Assembly: GCA_036375165.1 (NCBI GenBank)
Contig: DASUSI010000083.1
Coordinates: forward strand, 1 to 64,000
Length of the DNA stretch: 64,000 nt
Reading direction: 5' to 3'
Source: WHSM01 sp036375165
GTDB lineage: Bacteria > Actinomycetota > Actinomycetes > Mycobacteriales > Micromonosporaceae
Below are positions 24,627-33,328 of the stretch, piece after piece (the first letter of the stretch is position 1; each line of letters starts with the position of its first letter). Both the position numbers and the translations under genes were made by a program. Below the pieces are notes generated by a model. It was not told the origin of the DNA, made no database searches, and was given only the letters and a program-made list of their open reading frames with translations.

Positions 24627-25565
24627 ATGCCCGGCGTACCTCCGACCCGGTTCACGTACCTCGGCCCCGAGGGCACCTTCAGCGAACAGGCGCTGCGGCG
24701 GATCCCCGCCGCCGAGCGGGCCGAGCTGATCCCGGCCCGCAGCGTGCCGGAGGCCATGGACGCGGTACGCGGCGGTGACGCGGACGCCGCGTTGGTGCCG
24801 CTGGAGAACTCCGTGGAGGGCGCCGTCGGGGTCACCCAGGACGAGCTGGCGAACGGCGAACCGCTCGTGATCGTCCGTGAAGTGGTGCTGCCGGTGACTT
24901 TTGTGCTCGCCGCCCGGCCCGGCCGGGGGCTCGACGGTGTCCGCGACATCGCCAGCCACCCGCACGCCGCGGCCCAGTGTCGCGGCTGGCTGCGGCGCCA
25001 CCTGCCGGACGCGTCGACCGTGGACGTGCTCTCGACCGCCACGGCGGCGGCCGGTGTCGCCAAGAGCGAGTACGACGCGGCGATCTGCGCCCCGATCGCG
25101 GTCGAGCATCACCGGCTCACCGTGCTCGCCAAGGACATCGGAGACCACCCGGAGGCGGTGACCAGGTTCGTGCTGGTGTCCCGCCCCGCCCCGCCGCCGG
25201 CACCGAGCGGCAACGACGTCACCTCGATCGTGGTCTACATCGCCCACGACCGGGTGGGCTCGCTGCTCGCCGTACTCACCGAACTCGCGGTACGCGGCGT
25301 GAACCTGAGCCGGATCGAGTCCCGCCCCGTCGGGGAGGCGCTCGGCCGGTACTGCTTCTTCCTGGACTGCACCGGCCACGTGTCAGAGGCCCGGATGGGG
25401 GAGGCGTTGCTGGGGCTGCGGCGGACCAGCGCGGCAGTACGGTTCCTCGGGTCGTACCCTCGGGCCTCGGCGGAGCGGGTGACGCGGACACCAGGCACCA
25501 CCGACCGGGACTTCGCCGACGCCTCCGCATGGCTGGCCCGGCTGCGCGCGGGCGGTACCGGGTGA
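24627..25565 (+). CDS. pheA: Prephenate dehydratase
   Basis: A 312-residue enzyme converting prephenate to phenylpyruvate in phenylalanine synthesis. The catalytic domain (residues 5-190) has YLGPEGTFSEQAL, VPLENSVEGAVGVTQDEL and the TRFVLVSR segment containing the conserved Thr. A regulatory ACT domain (about 205-285) carries the GSLLAVLTELAVRGVNLSRIESRP motif, which binds phenylalanine. No chorismate mutase domain is present. The stop overlaps the GTG of the histidine phosphatase gene in a GTGA arrangement, so the two are translationally coupled. Confidence 0.95.
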   Translation: MPGVPPTRFTYLGPEGTFSEQALRRIPAAERAELIPARSVPEAMDAVRGGDADAALVPLENSVEGAVGVTQDELANGEPLVIVREVVLPVTFVLAARPGRGLDGVRDIASHPHAAAQCRGWLRRHLPDASTVDVLSTATAAAGVAKSEYDAAICAPIAVEHHRLTVLAKDIGDHPEAVTRFVLVSRPAPPPAPSGNDVTSIVVYIAHDRVGSLLAVLTELAVRGVNLSRIESRPVGEALGRYCFFLDCTGHVSEARMGEALLGLRRTSAAVRFLGSYPRASAERVTRTPGTTDRDFADASAWLARLRAGGTG

Positions 25566-26209
25566 GCGGCGTGACCCGGTTGATCTTCGTACGGCATGCC
25601 GAGAGCATCGCCAACACCACCGGGAGCCTGGACTGCGAGGTCCCCGGCCCGGCGCTGTCGCCGCTCGGGTCAGCGCAGGCGAAGCACCTTCCCGACGTGT
25701 TGCCCGCCGACCTTGACGGGTTCCCGGTACGGGCTGTCTGGGCGTCCACGATGCTGCGGGCGCAACAGACCGCCGAGCCCGTCGCCGAACGGTTGGGACT
25801 GCCGCTGCGGGTGCATCCGGCCCTGCACGAGGGACATGTGGGCGACCTGCACGCGCGGGTGGACGACGAGGCGCACCAGGCCTTGGAGGACCTGCTCGCC
25901 CACTGGCTGCTGGACGGTGACCTGAGCCGTTGCCGCCCGGACGGGGAGACTGGCGAAGACCTGGTCGAGCGGATGCGGCTGGTTCTGGCGGATGTGCTCG
26001 ACGGCGCCGGGGCCGGCCCGGGTGCCGCCGTGGTGGTCAGCCACGGCGCGATCCTGCGGGTGGCGTTGCCCCAGTTGTGCGATGGTCTCTCCCCGGCGTA
26101 CACCCTGGCGCACCACCTGCCGAACACCGGGCGAGTGGTTGTTGACGTGCTGGACCCGAACGGTCCGGCGCTGTGCTGCCGGAGCTGGGCGGGGGTCAGC
26201 CAACGCTAG
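25562..26209 (+). CDS. Histidine phosphatase family protein
   Basis: A 215-residue phosphatase or mutase of the branch-1 histidine phosphatase superfamily. The catalytic RHAES (about residues 11-15) and the second His in VVVSHGAILRVAL (about 160) are present, with the usual ASTMLRAQQTAEP segment. Substrate is unknown. GTG 25562 overlaps the pheA stop; a second in-frame GTG at 25571 is also possible. Its TAG stop overlaps that of the convergent purC gene in the single tetramer CTAG at 26206-26209. Confidence 0.88.
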   Translation: MSGVTRLIFVRHAESIANTTGSLDCEVPGPALSPLGSAQAKHLPDVLPADLDGFPVRAVWASTMLRAQQTAEPVAERLGLPLRVHPALHEGHVGDLHARVDDEAHQALEDLLAHWLLDGDLSRCRPDGETGEDLVERMRLVLADVLDGAGAGPGAAVVVSHGAILRVALPQLCDGLSPAYTLAHHLPNTGRVVVDVLDPNGPALCCRSWAGVSQR

Positions 26210-27036
26210 TGCCAGGGCTCGCCGGTGATCCGCTGGTACGCGTCGACGTAGCGGCCCCGGGTGGCCGCCACCACGTCGCCCGGGATCTCGGGTCCCGGCG
26301 GCTTCCTGTCCCATCCGGTGCCGACTGCCCAGTCCCGTACGAGCTGCTTGTCGAACGACGGCTGCGCCCGTCCCGGCTGCCACAGCTCGGCCGGCCAGAA
26401 CCGCGACGAGTCCGGCGTCAGCACCTCGTCGCCGAGCACCAGCGTGCCGTCCGGGGCGTGCCCGAATTCCAGCTTGGTGTCCGCGATGATCACGCCGCGT
26501 GCCGCCGCCACCTCCGCGCCACGACGGTAGACCGCCAGGGTGAGGTCACGCAGTTCGGCGGCGAGGCTGGTGCCCAGGTCCCCGGCGACCCGGTCGAAGC
26601 TGATCGGCTCGTCGTGTCCGACGTCGGCCTTGGTGCTCGGGGTGAAGATCGGTTCCGACAGCCGGGACCCGTTGACCAGCCCCGTGGGCAGCGGTACCCC
26701 GGACACCGCGCCCGTGTCGCGGTACTCGGCCAGCCCACCACCGGTGAGGTAACCCCGGGCGACGCATTCGACCTTCACCATGCGCAGCCACCGGCACCGG
26801 ATCGCCCGTCCCGCCCACTGTTCGGGCACGTCCGTCGCCGAGATCACGTGGTTGGGAACCAGGTCCGCGAGCCGTTCGAACCACCAGAGTGAGAGCCGGG
26901 TGAGGATCTTCCCCTTGTCGGGGATCGGTGTCGGGAGCACCACGTCGTACACCGACACCCGGTCGGACGCCACCAGGATCAGGTCGCCGCCGTCCCGGTA
27001 GACATCGCGCACCTTGCCCGAATGCACCAGCTCCAC
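26206..27036 (-). CDS. purC: Phosphoribosylaminoimidazole-succinocarboxamide synthase
   Basis: A 276-residue SAICAR synthetase of purine biosynthesis. It shows HSGKVRDVYRDG near residue 5, DRVSVYDVVLPTPIPDKG, the VECVARGYLTGGG motif near 95-107, IIADTKLEFG near 185 and LTPDSSRFWP near 207. These form the ATP- and CAIR-binding sites. The start is GTG 27036 with TACGCT 7 nt upstream and no Shine-Dalgarno. No other pur gene is adjacent. Confidence 0.95.
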   Translation of the reverse strand: MELVHSGKVRDVYRDGGDLILVASDRVSVYDVVLPTPIPDKGKILTRLSLWWFERLADLVPNHVISATDVPEQWAGRAIRCRWLRMVKVECVARGYLTGGGLAEYRDTGAVSGVPLPTGLVNGSRLSEPIFTPSTKADVGHDEPISFDRVAGDLGTSLAAELRDLTLAVYRRGAEVAAARGVIIADTKLEFGHAPDGTLVLGDEVLTPDSSRFWPAELWQPGRAQPSFDKQLVRDWAVGTGWDRKPPGPEIPGDVVAATRGRYVDAYQRITGEPWH

Positions 27037-27043
27037 GCCGGTG

Positions 27044-27049
27044 AGCGTA
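27044..27049 (-). promoter_or_regulatory. -10 hexamer of leaderless purC
   Basis: TACGCT on the minus strand lies 7 nt before GTG 27036. Confidence 0.45.
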
Positions 27050-27062
27050 CGGGCCGCCTGCG

Positions 27063-27770
27063 CTATCCGCCGAGGGCACCCAGCAGGCCGCCGCCACCAC
27101 TCTGCTGCGCCACAACCGGCCCCTCACTCGGCTGGACGATCACGAAACCCTGGCCCTGGAACAGCACCTGGAACATCTCGCCGGAGCCGCCCTTGAGGAT
27201 CGACTTCAACCCCTGTGACCTGTGGATCGAGGTCTGCAACTGGCTGGACCAGCCGATCACGGCGTCAGTGTCCACATACACCGGAAGCTGTGGACTCACC
27301 GGGATCACGATCGGGGAGCCGTCGCAGGTGATCGCGAGCTTGCCCTGACCGGAGAACACACAGTTGAACAGGCCGCCGCCGAACATCCCGGCGCCTTTCA
27401 CCAGCGAGATCTGGTATTGCAGGCTGTTCTCGAACACCAGTACGTTGCGCCCGTTGACCGACAGGTACTCGTTGGGTTCCAGTTCGAGCACGAAGCAGTG
27501 GTTCTTGTGGTCGGCGAACCACATCTCACCTTGTCCCCGCACCGTCATCAGGGCCACGCCCTCGCCGGTCACCGCCCGTTTCAGGAAGTTGCCGACCCCC
27601 TGGCTCTTGGTCTCGATCTGGAGATTGCCCCGATACGCGACCATGGCCCCCTGACGGGCCAGCACCTCGCCGTTGAGCACGTACCGGACGCAGTACGGGT
27701 TCTGCAGGCTCATCCCGACCTGGGTCGGCGGCTGGACCATGTTCTCCGGTATGAAAACGTCGCCACGCAC
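27063..27770 (-). CDS. AIM24 family protein
   Basis: A 235-residue beta-rich protein of the AIM24 (formerly DUF124) family. It shows Gly-spaced strands such as LARQGAMVAYRGNLQIETKS, GEGVALMTVRGQGEMWFAD and GMFGGGLFNCVFSGQGKLAI, and ends in a Gly-rich tail (SGGGGLLGALGG). The biochemical role is unknown; homologues occur in bacteria and mitochondria. GTG 27770 has GAGGAG 8 nt upstream. It lies between purC and the metallopeptidase on the same strand. Confidence 0.87.
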   Translation of the reverse strand: MRGDVFIPENMVQPPTQVGMSLQNPYCVRYVLNGEVLARQGAMVAYRGNLQIETKSQGVGNFLKRAVTGEGVALMTVRGQGEMWFADHKNHCFVLELEPNEYLSVNGRNVLVFENSLQYQISLVKGAGMFGGGLFNCVFSGQGKLAITCDGSPIVIPVSPQLPVYVDTDAVIGWSSQLQTSIHRSQGLKSILKGGSGEMFQVLFQGQGFVIVQPSEGPVVAQQSGGGGLLGALGG

Positions 27771-27873
27771 GTCGGTGCTCCTCAGAATCCAGGGCGTCGG
27801 CTTCAGGGGGTCGCGGGCAGGCTCACGCCGGCCAGGATCCGTCTCAACCTCTTCGCGCTGGAACAGTAGCGCG

Positions 27874-28233
27874 TCAGCCCCACCCGAGCTCGTGTAGCCG
27901 CCGGTCGTCGATACCGAAGTGGTGCGCGATCTCGTGGACCACCGTGATCACGACCTCGTCCACCACGTCCTCTTCGGACTCGCAGATCCTCAGGATCGGG
28001 TTGCGGAACAACGTGATCCGGTCCGGCAGCACCCCGCCGTAATCCCAACCGCGGTCGGTCAGCGCGTACCCCTCGTACAGGCCGAGCAGTTCGCCCTCTC
28101 CGGGCGGGGAGTTGTCCTCCACCATGATCACGACGTTGCGCATCATTTTCAGCAACTCGGGTGGGATCTGGTCGAGGGCCCGGCTGACCAGATCCTCGAA
28201 CCGCTCGCGACTCATCTCCACCGGCACGAGCAT
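27874..28233 (-). CDS. Zincin-like metallopeptidase family protein
   Basis: A 119-residue single-domain zincin-like protein. The zinc motif HEIAHHFGID (HExxH) lies near residues 100-109, followed by DDRRLHELGWG at the C-terminus, as in the actinobacterial metallopeptidase family. The N-terminal half (EDLVSRALDQIPPELLKMM) is helical. No signal peptide is visible, so it is probably cytoplasmic. ATG 28233 has GGAGG 8 nt upstream. The substrate is unknown. Confidence 0.85.
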   Translation of the reverse strand: MLVPVEMSRERFEDLVSRALDQIPPELLKMMRNVVIMVEDNSPPGEGELLGLYEGYALTDRGWDYGGVLPDRITLFRNPILRICESEEDVVDEVVITVVHEIAHHFGIDDRRLHELGWG

Positions 28234-28299
28234 GATTCTGCCTCCAGCCGGTGGTACCGCCGTACCCCCGGGTTTGGCGCGATGCGGAAAACTGGCCGG

Positions 28300-28974
28300 A
28301 TGGTTAGCTCGCACCTCGACCCCCCGGACACCAACCCATCGGGCAGCGACAGCCCGGCGACGACCGACGACAAGCCGGCAGATGCTGGTGAGCCCGAGCC
28401 GGCCGTGATCCCGGAGCAGCGGTCCGGAAAGACCTCGGAACCGGGTCCGGCGCGGATGAACGGGCCGGCCGACCGCGTCTGGTCGGGGCTGGTGACCGCA
28501 CTCAGCTACAGCCCGGCCACACCACGGGGATGGCTGCTCATGGCCGCCGGGATCGGTGGCACGCTGCTCATCGCCACGTCCTACCCGGCGAGTTGGCTCA
28601 CCGCGACGCTGGAGCATCGCGACGGGGTCGACTCCCACGCCATGGCGCTTCACGAGGTGACCACCACACCACTGGCGTGGATGTACCGGATCGCCACCCT
28701 GGGCATGATCGCCTGCGCGTTGGCCCTGGTGTTCGTCCCCCGCGCGGCGACGCCGCCGTTGCGGATCGTCGGGTTCACCGCGGCCGGGCTGTCGCTGTAC
28801 AGCGCCATGGTCGCGACACTCGTGATCACGAACGTGGGCGGAGCCCTGAACGGCGCGATGACCGTCCGGTACGGCCTTGGCCTGTACGCCGGCTACCTCG
28901 GGATCGCCGGACTCGGCTGCTTCATCGGGCTGTTCGGTCGGTTGGGCGAAGATCGCTCGGCGGTCACCCGGTGA
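28300..28974 (+). CDS. Membrane protein of unknown function
   Basis: A 224-residue protein. The first 75 residues are hydrophilic, rich in Pro, Asp and Ser, and probably cytoplasmic. Four membrane segments follow (LMAAGIGGTLLIATSYP, IATLGMIACALALVFVP, IVGFTAAGLSLYSAMVATLVI and YLGIAGLGCFIGLFG). I do not recognise a family. The stop overlaps the GTG of the next membrane-protein gene, so the two are coupled and may form one complex. An alternative ATG lies six codons upstream. Confidence 0.7.
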   Translation: MVSSHLDPPDTNPSGSDSPATTDDKPADAGEPEPAVIPEQRSGKTSEPGPARMNGPADRVWSGLVTALSYSPATPRGWLLMAAGIGGTLLIATSYPASWLTATLEHRDGVDSHAMALHEVTTTPLAWMYRIATLGMIACALALVFVPRAATPPLRIVGFTAAGLSLYSAMVATLVITNVGGALNGAMTVRYGLGLYAGYLGIAGLGCFIGLFGRLGEDRSAVTR

Positions 28975-29429
28975 ACAGGCGACGGCTCGTGGTGGGTGCC
29001 GGCGGTCTCACCGTCCTGGCATACCTGGTGTCGCTGGGTCCGGTGAGCTGGGCCGTCGTTGATTCCACCGGGACCGCGTTGTTCGAACTCCTCGCCACCA
29101 GCAGCGCGGTCAGTTCCTTCCTGTCCGTGATGTACCTGCTACTGACCCTCGTGGTGGTCGGCCTTACCGGGGCCGGATCGCTCTCCTCGCCGCCGCGCAG
29201 CCAGTGGTACGCCGTCGGCGCGCGGTTGGCCTGGCTGCTGGACCTGGTCTGCGTCGGAGGCGTCGGCTGGCGGATCGCCCGGGGCGGGAACGGTATCGGA
29301 TTCGGTCCGGGCTGGTACGTGGCGGTGCTCGCGGTGCTCGCGGCCGGGGTTGCCGCCCTCGCCGTGCCCTCACGTGGCGGGCGCGAGACTGGCCAGGATC
29401 ACGGTGGCCCGGACCTGGCCGCCGGGTAG
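28971..29429 (+). CDS. Small membrane protein of unknown function
   Basis: A 152-residue protein with about four hydrophobic segments (RLVVGAGGLTVLAYLVSLG, SSFLSVMYLLLTLVVVGLTG, LAWLLDLVCVGGVGW and VAVLAVLAAGVAALAVP). Family not recognised. Its GTG overlaps the stop of the preceding membrane-protein gene (GTGA). Directly after its end comes the -10 candidate for the serS unit. Confidence 0.65.
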   Translation: MNRRRLVVGAGGLTVLAYLVSLGPVSWAVVDSTGTALFELLATSSAVSSFLSVMYLLLTLVVVGLTGAGSLSSPPRSQWYAVGARLAWLLDLVCVGGVGWRIARGGNGIGFGPGWYVAVLAVLAAGVAALAVPSRGGRETGQDHGGPDLAAG

Positions 29430-29432
29430 GCT
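29427..29432 (+). promoter_or_regulatory. -10 hexamer upstream of serS leader
   Basis: TAGGCT ends 8 nt before GTG 29441, the first codon of a 15-codon leader ORF that runs into serS. Confidence 0.4.
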
Positions 29433-29440
29433 CGGTTGCC

Positions 29441-29488
29441 GTGTTCATCCGACGACGGCGCTCATACCCCCGCGGGGGGCCCACGTGA
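29441..29488 (+). CDS. 15-codon leader ORF overlapping the serS start
   Basis: A short ORF (VFIRRRRSYPRGGPT) starts at a GTG placed like a leaderless start and stops at TGA 29486-29488. That stop overlaps the serS GTG (29485-29487). It carries four consecutive Arg codons and one Ser codon. It may couple or regulate serS translation, or be chance. Confidence 0.35.
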   Translation: MFIRRRRSYPRGGPT

Positions 29489-30744
29489 TCGACCTGCGTG
29501 CGTTGCGCGAAGACCCTGACCGGTTCCGTGCCAGCCAGCGTGCCCGGGGCGAGTCCGAATCCCTGGTTGACGACCTGTTGGCCGCGGACCAGCAGCGCCG
29601 GGCGGCGGTGTCGCGGTTCGAGGTCCTGCGTGCGGAGCAGAAGCAACTCGGCAAGCGGGTCGCCAAGGCACAGGGCGAGGAGAGACAGCTGCTGCTTGCC
29701 CGTACCAAGGAACTGGCGCAGCAGGTGAAGGCGGCCGAACTCGCCGGCACCCAGGCCGAGGCGGCACTTCGTGCGGCCCAGCTCGCGGTCTCGAACCTGG
29801 TCGAGGACGGCGTGGTCGCGGGTGGCGAGGACGACTTCGTGGTGCTGCGAGAGGTCGGTGAACGACCGGACCTCCGGGAGCCGCGCGACCACCTCGAGTT
29901 GGGGGAGCTGCTCGGCGCGATCGACACCGAACGGGGCGCGAAGGTCTCCGGTGCCCGGTTCTACTTCCTCACCGGACAGGGTGCGCTGCTGCAACTGGCC
30001 CTGCTGCAACTGGCGGTCCAGCAGGCGGTCGAGGTCGGCTTCACGCCGGTGATCCCGCCGGTGCTGGTACGCCCGGAGACCATGGAGGGCACAGGGTTCC
30101 TCGGTGCCCACGCGAGCGAGGTCTACCACCTGCCAGCCGACGACCTGTACCTGGTCGGCACCAGCGAGGTGGCCATGGCCGGCTACCACGCCAACGAGGT
30201 GTTGGACCTCAGCGGGCCGAAGCGGTACGCCGGCTGGTCGTCCTGCTTCCGGCGGGAGGCCGGCAGCTACGGCAAGGACGTCCGGGGCATCATCCGGGTA
30301 CACCAGTTCGACAAGGTGGAGATGTTCTCCTATTGCCGCCCGGAGCAGGCTGCCGAGGAACACCTGCGGCTGCTCGCCTGGGAGGAGGAGATGCTCGCCA
30401 AGGTGGAACTGCCGTACCGGGTGATCGACATCGCGGCCGGTGACCTGGGCTCCAGCGCGGCCCGCAAGTACGACTGCGAGGCGTGGTTGCCGTCCCAGGG
30501 CCGGTACCGCGAGGTGACGAGCACCTCGAACTGCACCACGTTCCAGTCCCGCCGGCTGAACATCCGCTACCGCGACGAGTCCGGCAAGCCGCAGATGGCC
30601 GCCACGCTCAACGGCACTCTCGCCACCACCCGCTGGATCGTGGCGATCCTGGAGAACCACCAGCAGCCCGACGGCTCGGTACGGGTGCCGAAGGCGCTGC
30701 AACCACTGGTCGGCCGTGAGGTGCTGGAGCCGGTGCGCCGGTGA
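29485..30744 (+). CDS. serS: Seryl-tRNA synthetase
   Basis: A 419-residue class II aminoacyl-tRNA synthetase. Residues about 27-100 form the tRNA-binding coiled coil (ERQLLLARTKELAQQVKAAE). The catalytic core has TGQGALLQLALLQLAVQQA, the serine-binding LVGTSEVAMAGYH, motif 2 FRREAGSYGKDVRGIIRVHQ and motif 3 LNGTLATTRWIVAILEN. Length and domain order are normal. The GTG start follows a G-rich stretch and overlaps the stop of a 15-codon ORF. The gene overlaps the first HAD phosphatase by a GTGA. Confidence 0.95.
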   Translation: MIDLRALREDPDRFRASQRARGESESLVDDLLAADQQRRAAVSRFEVLRAEQKQLGKRVAKAQGEERQLLLARTKELAQQVKAAELAGTQAEAALRAAQLAVSNLVEDGVVAGGEDDFVVLREVGERPDLREPRDHLELGELLGAIDTERGAKVSGARFYFLTGQGALLQLALLQLAVQQAVEVGFTPVIPPVLVRPETMEGTGFLGAHASEVYHLPADDLYLVGTSEVAMAGYHANEVLDLSGPKRYAGWSSCFRREAGSYGKDVRGIIRVHQFDKVEMFSYCRPEQAAEEHLRLLAWEEEMLAKVELPYRVIDIAAGDLGSSAARKYDCEAWLPSQGRYREVTSTSNCTTFQSRRLNIRYRDESGKPQMAATLNGTLATTRWIVAILENHQQPDGSVRVPKALQPLVGREVLEPVRR

Positions 30745-31571
30745 CCCAGACGTGGCGGCCCCGGCTGGTGGTACTGGACCTGGACGGCACCACGGTCGCG
30801 ATGAACCAGACCACCCCGTCAGGCCGGGTGTTGCGTGCGGTACGGGCCACCATGGCGGCCGGGGTGCCGGTGGGGGTCGCCACCGGCCGCCCGGTGTGGG
30901 GAACGTTGCCGACCACGACCGTGCTCGGACTCGACGAGCCGCAGGCGCTCAGCATGGTCTGCTCCAACGGCGCGGTGGTGTACGACGCGGCCCGTCGCCG
31001 GGCGGTGCACCAGGCGACGATCGAACCGGGTGCGGCGCTGCGGGCGCTGGCGCGGGCACGGCCGGAGGCCGGTTTCGCGGCCGAGCACGGCGTGCTCGGC
31101 TACCGGTACACCCGCCAGTTCGTACGCGACTTTCCGTCCACCTTTTTGGAAGAGGTGGAACTTTCGGAACTCGAGGCCGCGACGACCACCCGGCTGTCCG
31201 GACGCCTGCCGGGCATCCCGATCCAACGGGCACACAGTCGTTGCGATGTGGCGACCGAATGGGTGGCCGAGGCTGGCGTGGATCCCGGCGAGTATTCCCT
31301 TGAAATCGGATTTTCTGGTTGGGTTGACGTCTGCGCGCCAGGTGTTTCCAAGGCGGGAGGAGTAGCCTTACTGGCCCGCGACATTGGCGTCGAATCCTGC
31401 GATGTCCTGGTGATCGGCGACGGCACCAATGATCTGTCGATGTTCGCCTGGGCCGGCCGGTCGATCGCGATGGGTCAGGCGCCACCCGAGGTGCGGGCCG
31501 CGGCGGACGAGGTCACAGCGTCCGTCGAGGACGACGGTGTGGCGTTGGCCCTGGAGCGATGGTTCGGCTAG
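30741..31571 (+). CDS. Cof-type HAD hydrolase 1
   Basis: A 276-residue HAD phosphatase of the Cof/IIB group. Motif I is LDLDGTTVAM near residue 12, and the GDGTNDLSMFAWAG motif near 230 supplies the acidic pair. A C2-type cap lies between. Typical substrates are sugar phosphates or cofactor phosphates. The GTG overlaps the serS stop, so it is translationally coupled. Part of it (about 31130-31420) is noticeably less GC-rich than its neighbours. It is first of three related HAD genes. Confidence 0.88.
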   Translation: MTQTWRPRLVVLDLDGTTVAMNQTTPSGRVLRAVRATMAAGVPVGVATGRPVWGTLPTTTVLGLDEPQALSMVCSNGAVVYDAARRRAVHQATIEPGAALRALARARPEAGFAAEHGVLGYRYTRQFVRDFPSTFLEEVELSELEAATTTRLSGRLPGIPIQRAHSRCDVATEWVAEAGVDPGEYSLEIGFSGWVDVCAPGVSKAGGVALLARDIGVESCDVLVIGDGTNDLSMFAWAGRSIAMGQAPPEVRAAADEVTASVEDDGVALALERWFG

Positions 31572-32407
31572 ACGATCCGACCGGGCCGGTCCACGGACCG
31601 GCCACTCTGCCCAGGTTGGTGGCCACCGACCTGGACGGCACCCTGGTGCGCAGCGACGACACGGTGAGCCGCTACACCGGTGAGGTGCTGGCCCGGGTAC
31701 GCGAGGCGGGGATCACCCTGGTCGGGATCACCGGCCGGGGACCCCGGTTGATCGAGCTGTGTGTGCGGCACCTGTCCGGCGCGGACTTCCTGGTGCTCGC
31801 CCAGGGCGGCTACGTGGTCGACCTGGACCACGGTGGACCGCCGCGGGTGGTCACCGAGGTCCGGGTGGAGGGTGCCGCCGTAGCCGAGGCGGTTCGGCGG
31901 ATCGAGGCGCAGACCGGCCCGGTGCAACTGCTGGTCGAGGCGTTGGAGGCCCCGGGCGCGCCGTTGTGGGCCGACGCCGGGGCACCGTGGCCGTACCCGA
32001 CCGTGGTGCGGGTACGGGCCCGGCGGGAGGCGCTGGCCGTACCCCTGCTGAAAGCGTTCGTACGGGTTCCGGGCCTGACCTCCGACGAGTTGCTCGCGGT
32101 GGCGCGTCGGGTGGTGCCTCCGGCGTTGTGCACCGTGACCCACTCCGGCTGGGAGTACCTGGAAATCTGTCCACCTGGGGTGAGCAAGGCGTCCGGTCTG
32201 GCGGTGGTGGCCGCTGGACTGGGGATCGATTCGTCGGATGTCCTGGTCTTCGGGGACATGCCGAACGACGTGTCGATGTTCGCCTGGGCCGGGCGGGGGG
32301 TGGCCGTGGCGAACGCGCACCGCGACGTGCTGTCCGTGGCGGATGAAGTCACCGCGTCAAACGACGAGGACGGTGTGGCCCGCTACCTGGACCGCCTGCT
32401 GCGATAG
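31559..32407 (+). CDS. Cof-type HAD hydrolase 2
   Basis: A 282-residue paralogue of the preceding gene, overlapping it by 13 bp. Motif I is TDLDGTLVRSDDT near residue 24, the ITGRG segment supplies motif II, and FGDMPNDVSMFAWAG near 235 is motif IV. The end (VADEVTASNDEDGVARYL) is nearly identical to that of the third paralogue, which indicates recent tandem duplication. A small-molecule phosphatase is the safe call. Confidence 0.88.
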   Translation: MVRLDDPTGPVHGPATLPRLVATDLDGTLVRSDDTVSRYTGEVLARVREAGITLVGITGRGPRLIELCVRHLSGADFLVLAQGGYVVDLDHGGPPRVVTEVRVEGAAVAEAVRRIEAQTGPVQLLVEALEAPGAPLWADAGAPWPYPTVVRVRARREALAVPLLKAFVRVPGLTSDELLAVARRVVPPALCTVTHSGWEYLEICPPGVSKASGLAVVAAGLGIDSSDVLVFGDMPNDVSMFAWAGRGVAVANAHRDVLSVADEVTASNDEDGVARYLDRLLR

Positions 32408-32492
32408 CACGCCTACCCGTCCGTTGGTCGTGGAAGGGTGGGGCGGGTCACGTGACGATCGAGGTGCCGGGATCACCGGGCAGACTCGAAAG

Positions 32493-33284
32493 GTGACTTT
32501 CCGAGTTGTCGCATCGGACCTGGACGGCACCCTGTTGCGTGGCGACCTGACCGTCAGTCCGCGCAGTGTGGCGGTACTGGACCGGGCGGCCGATGCCGGG
32601 ATCCGGTTCGTCATGGTGACTGGCCGCCCGGTCCGGTGGCTGCCGCCGGTGTTCGAGCACACCCGGGCACGTGGACCGGTGGTCTGCGCCAACGGGGCGG
32701 TGATCTACGACCCGGAGCGGGACGAGATCATGCGGGGAGCCCCACTGGCTGCCGACGTGGTGGCGGAGGTGGTCGCCGCACTACGCCGGGAACTGCCGGA
32801 CGTGGTGTTCGCCGTCGAGATCGACCACGGTCGCGCGATGCTCTCCGAGGCGGCGTGGCCGGCGATCGTGCAGGACATCGGGCACCGGATCGTGGACCAC
32901 ACGGAACTGGCCGGCGCACCGGCGGTGAAGCTGCTGGCGCGGCTGCCCGGCGGGGCACCGGACGAGTTCCTCGCCGCGACCACCAGGCTGCTGGACGGCA
33001 CCGCGCAGGTGACCAGTTCGTCGCGCAGTGCCATGGTGGAGATCTCCGCCGCCGGTGTGACCAAGGCGAGCGGACTGGCGTGGCTCGCCGAGCGGGCGGG
33101 GGTTCACCCGGGGCAGGTCGTCGCGTACGGAGACATGCCCAACGACGTGCCGATGTTCGCGTGGGCCGGGCGCGGCGTGGCGGTGGCGAACGCACATCCC
33201 AGCCTGTTGGAGGTGGCCGACGAGGTGACCGCCTCCAACGACGAGGACGGCGTGGCCGTACACCTGGAGAACCTGCTGAACTGA
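32493..33284 (+). CDS. Cof-type HAD hydrolase 3
   Basis: A 263-residue paralogue. Motif I is SDLDGTLLRGDLT near residue 8, motif II is VTGRP, and YGDMPNDVPMFAWAG near 215 carries the acidic motif. The start is GTG 32493 with CAGACT 6 nt upstream, so it may have its own leaderless promoter after an 85-bp gap. The shared C-terminal segment with the second HAD protein shows common origin. Confidence 0.88.
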   Translation: MTFRVVASDLDGTLLRGDLTVSPRSVAVLDRAADAGIRFVMVTGRPVRWLPPVFEHTRARGPVVCANGAVIYDPERDEIMRGAPLAADVVAEVVAALRRELPDVVFAVEIDHGRAMLSEAAWPAIVQDIGHRIVDHTELAGAPAVKLLARLPGGAPDEFLAATTRLLDGTAQVTSSSRSAMVEISAAGVTKASGLAWLAERAGVHPGQVVAYGDMPNDVPMFAWAGRGVAVANAHPSLLEVADEVTASNDEDGVAVHLENLLN

Positions 33285-33328
33285 CCGCCGTACCGACCTG
33301 TGGCGCCCGGCCCCACAACGAACCGGTT

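Noticed and set aside
29164..30702. 512-codon open frame antisense to serS
   Set aside because: It lies fully opposite a motif-complete serS gene and its translation has no domain pattern; long antisense frames are expected in high-GC DNA.
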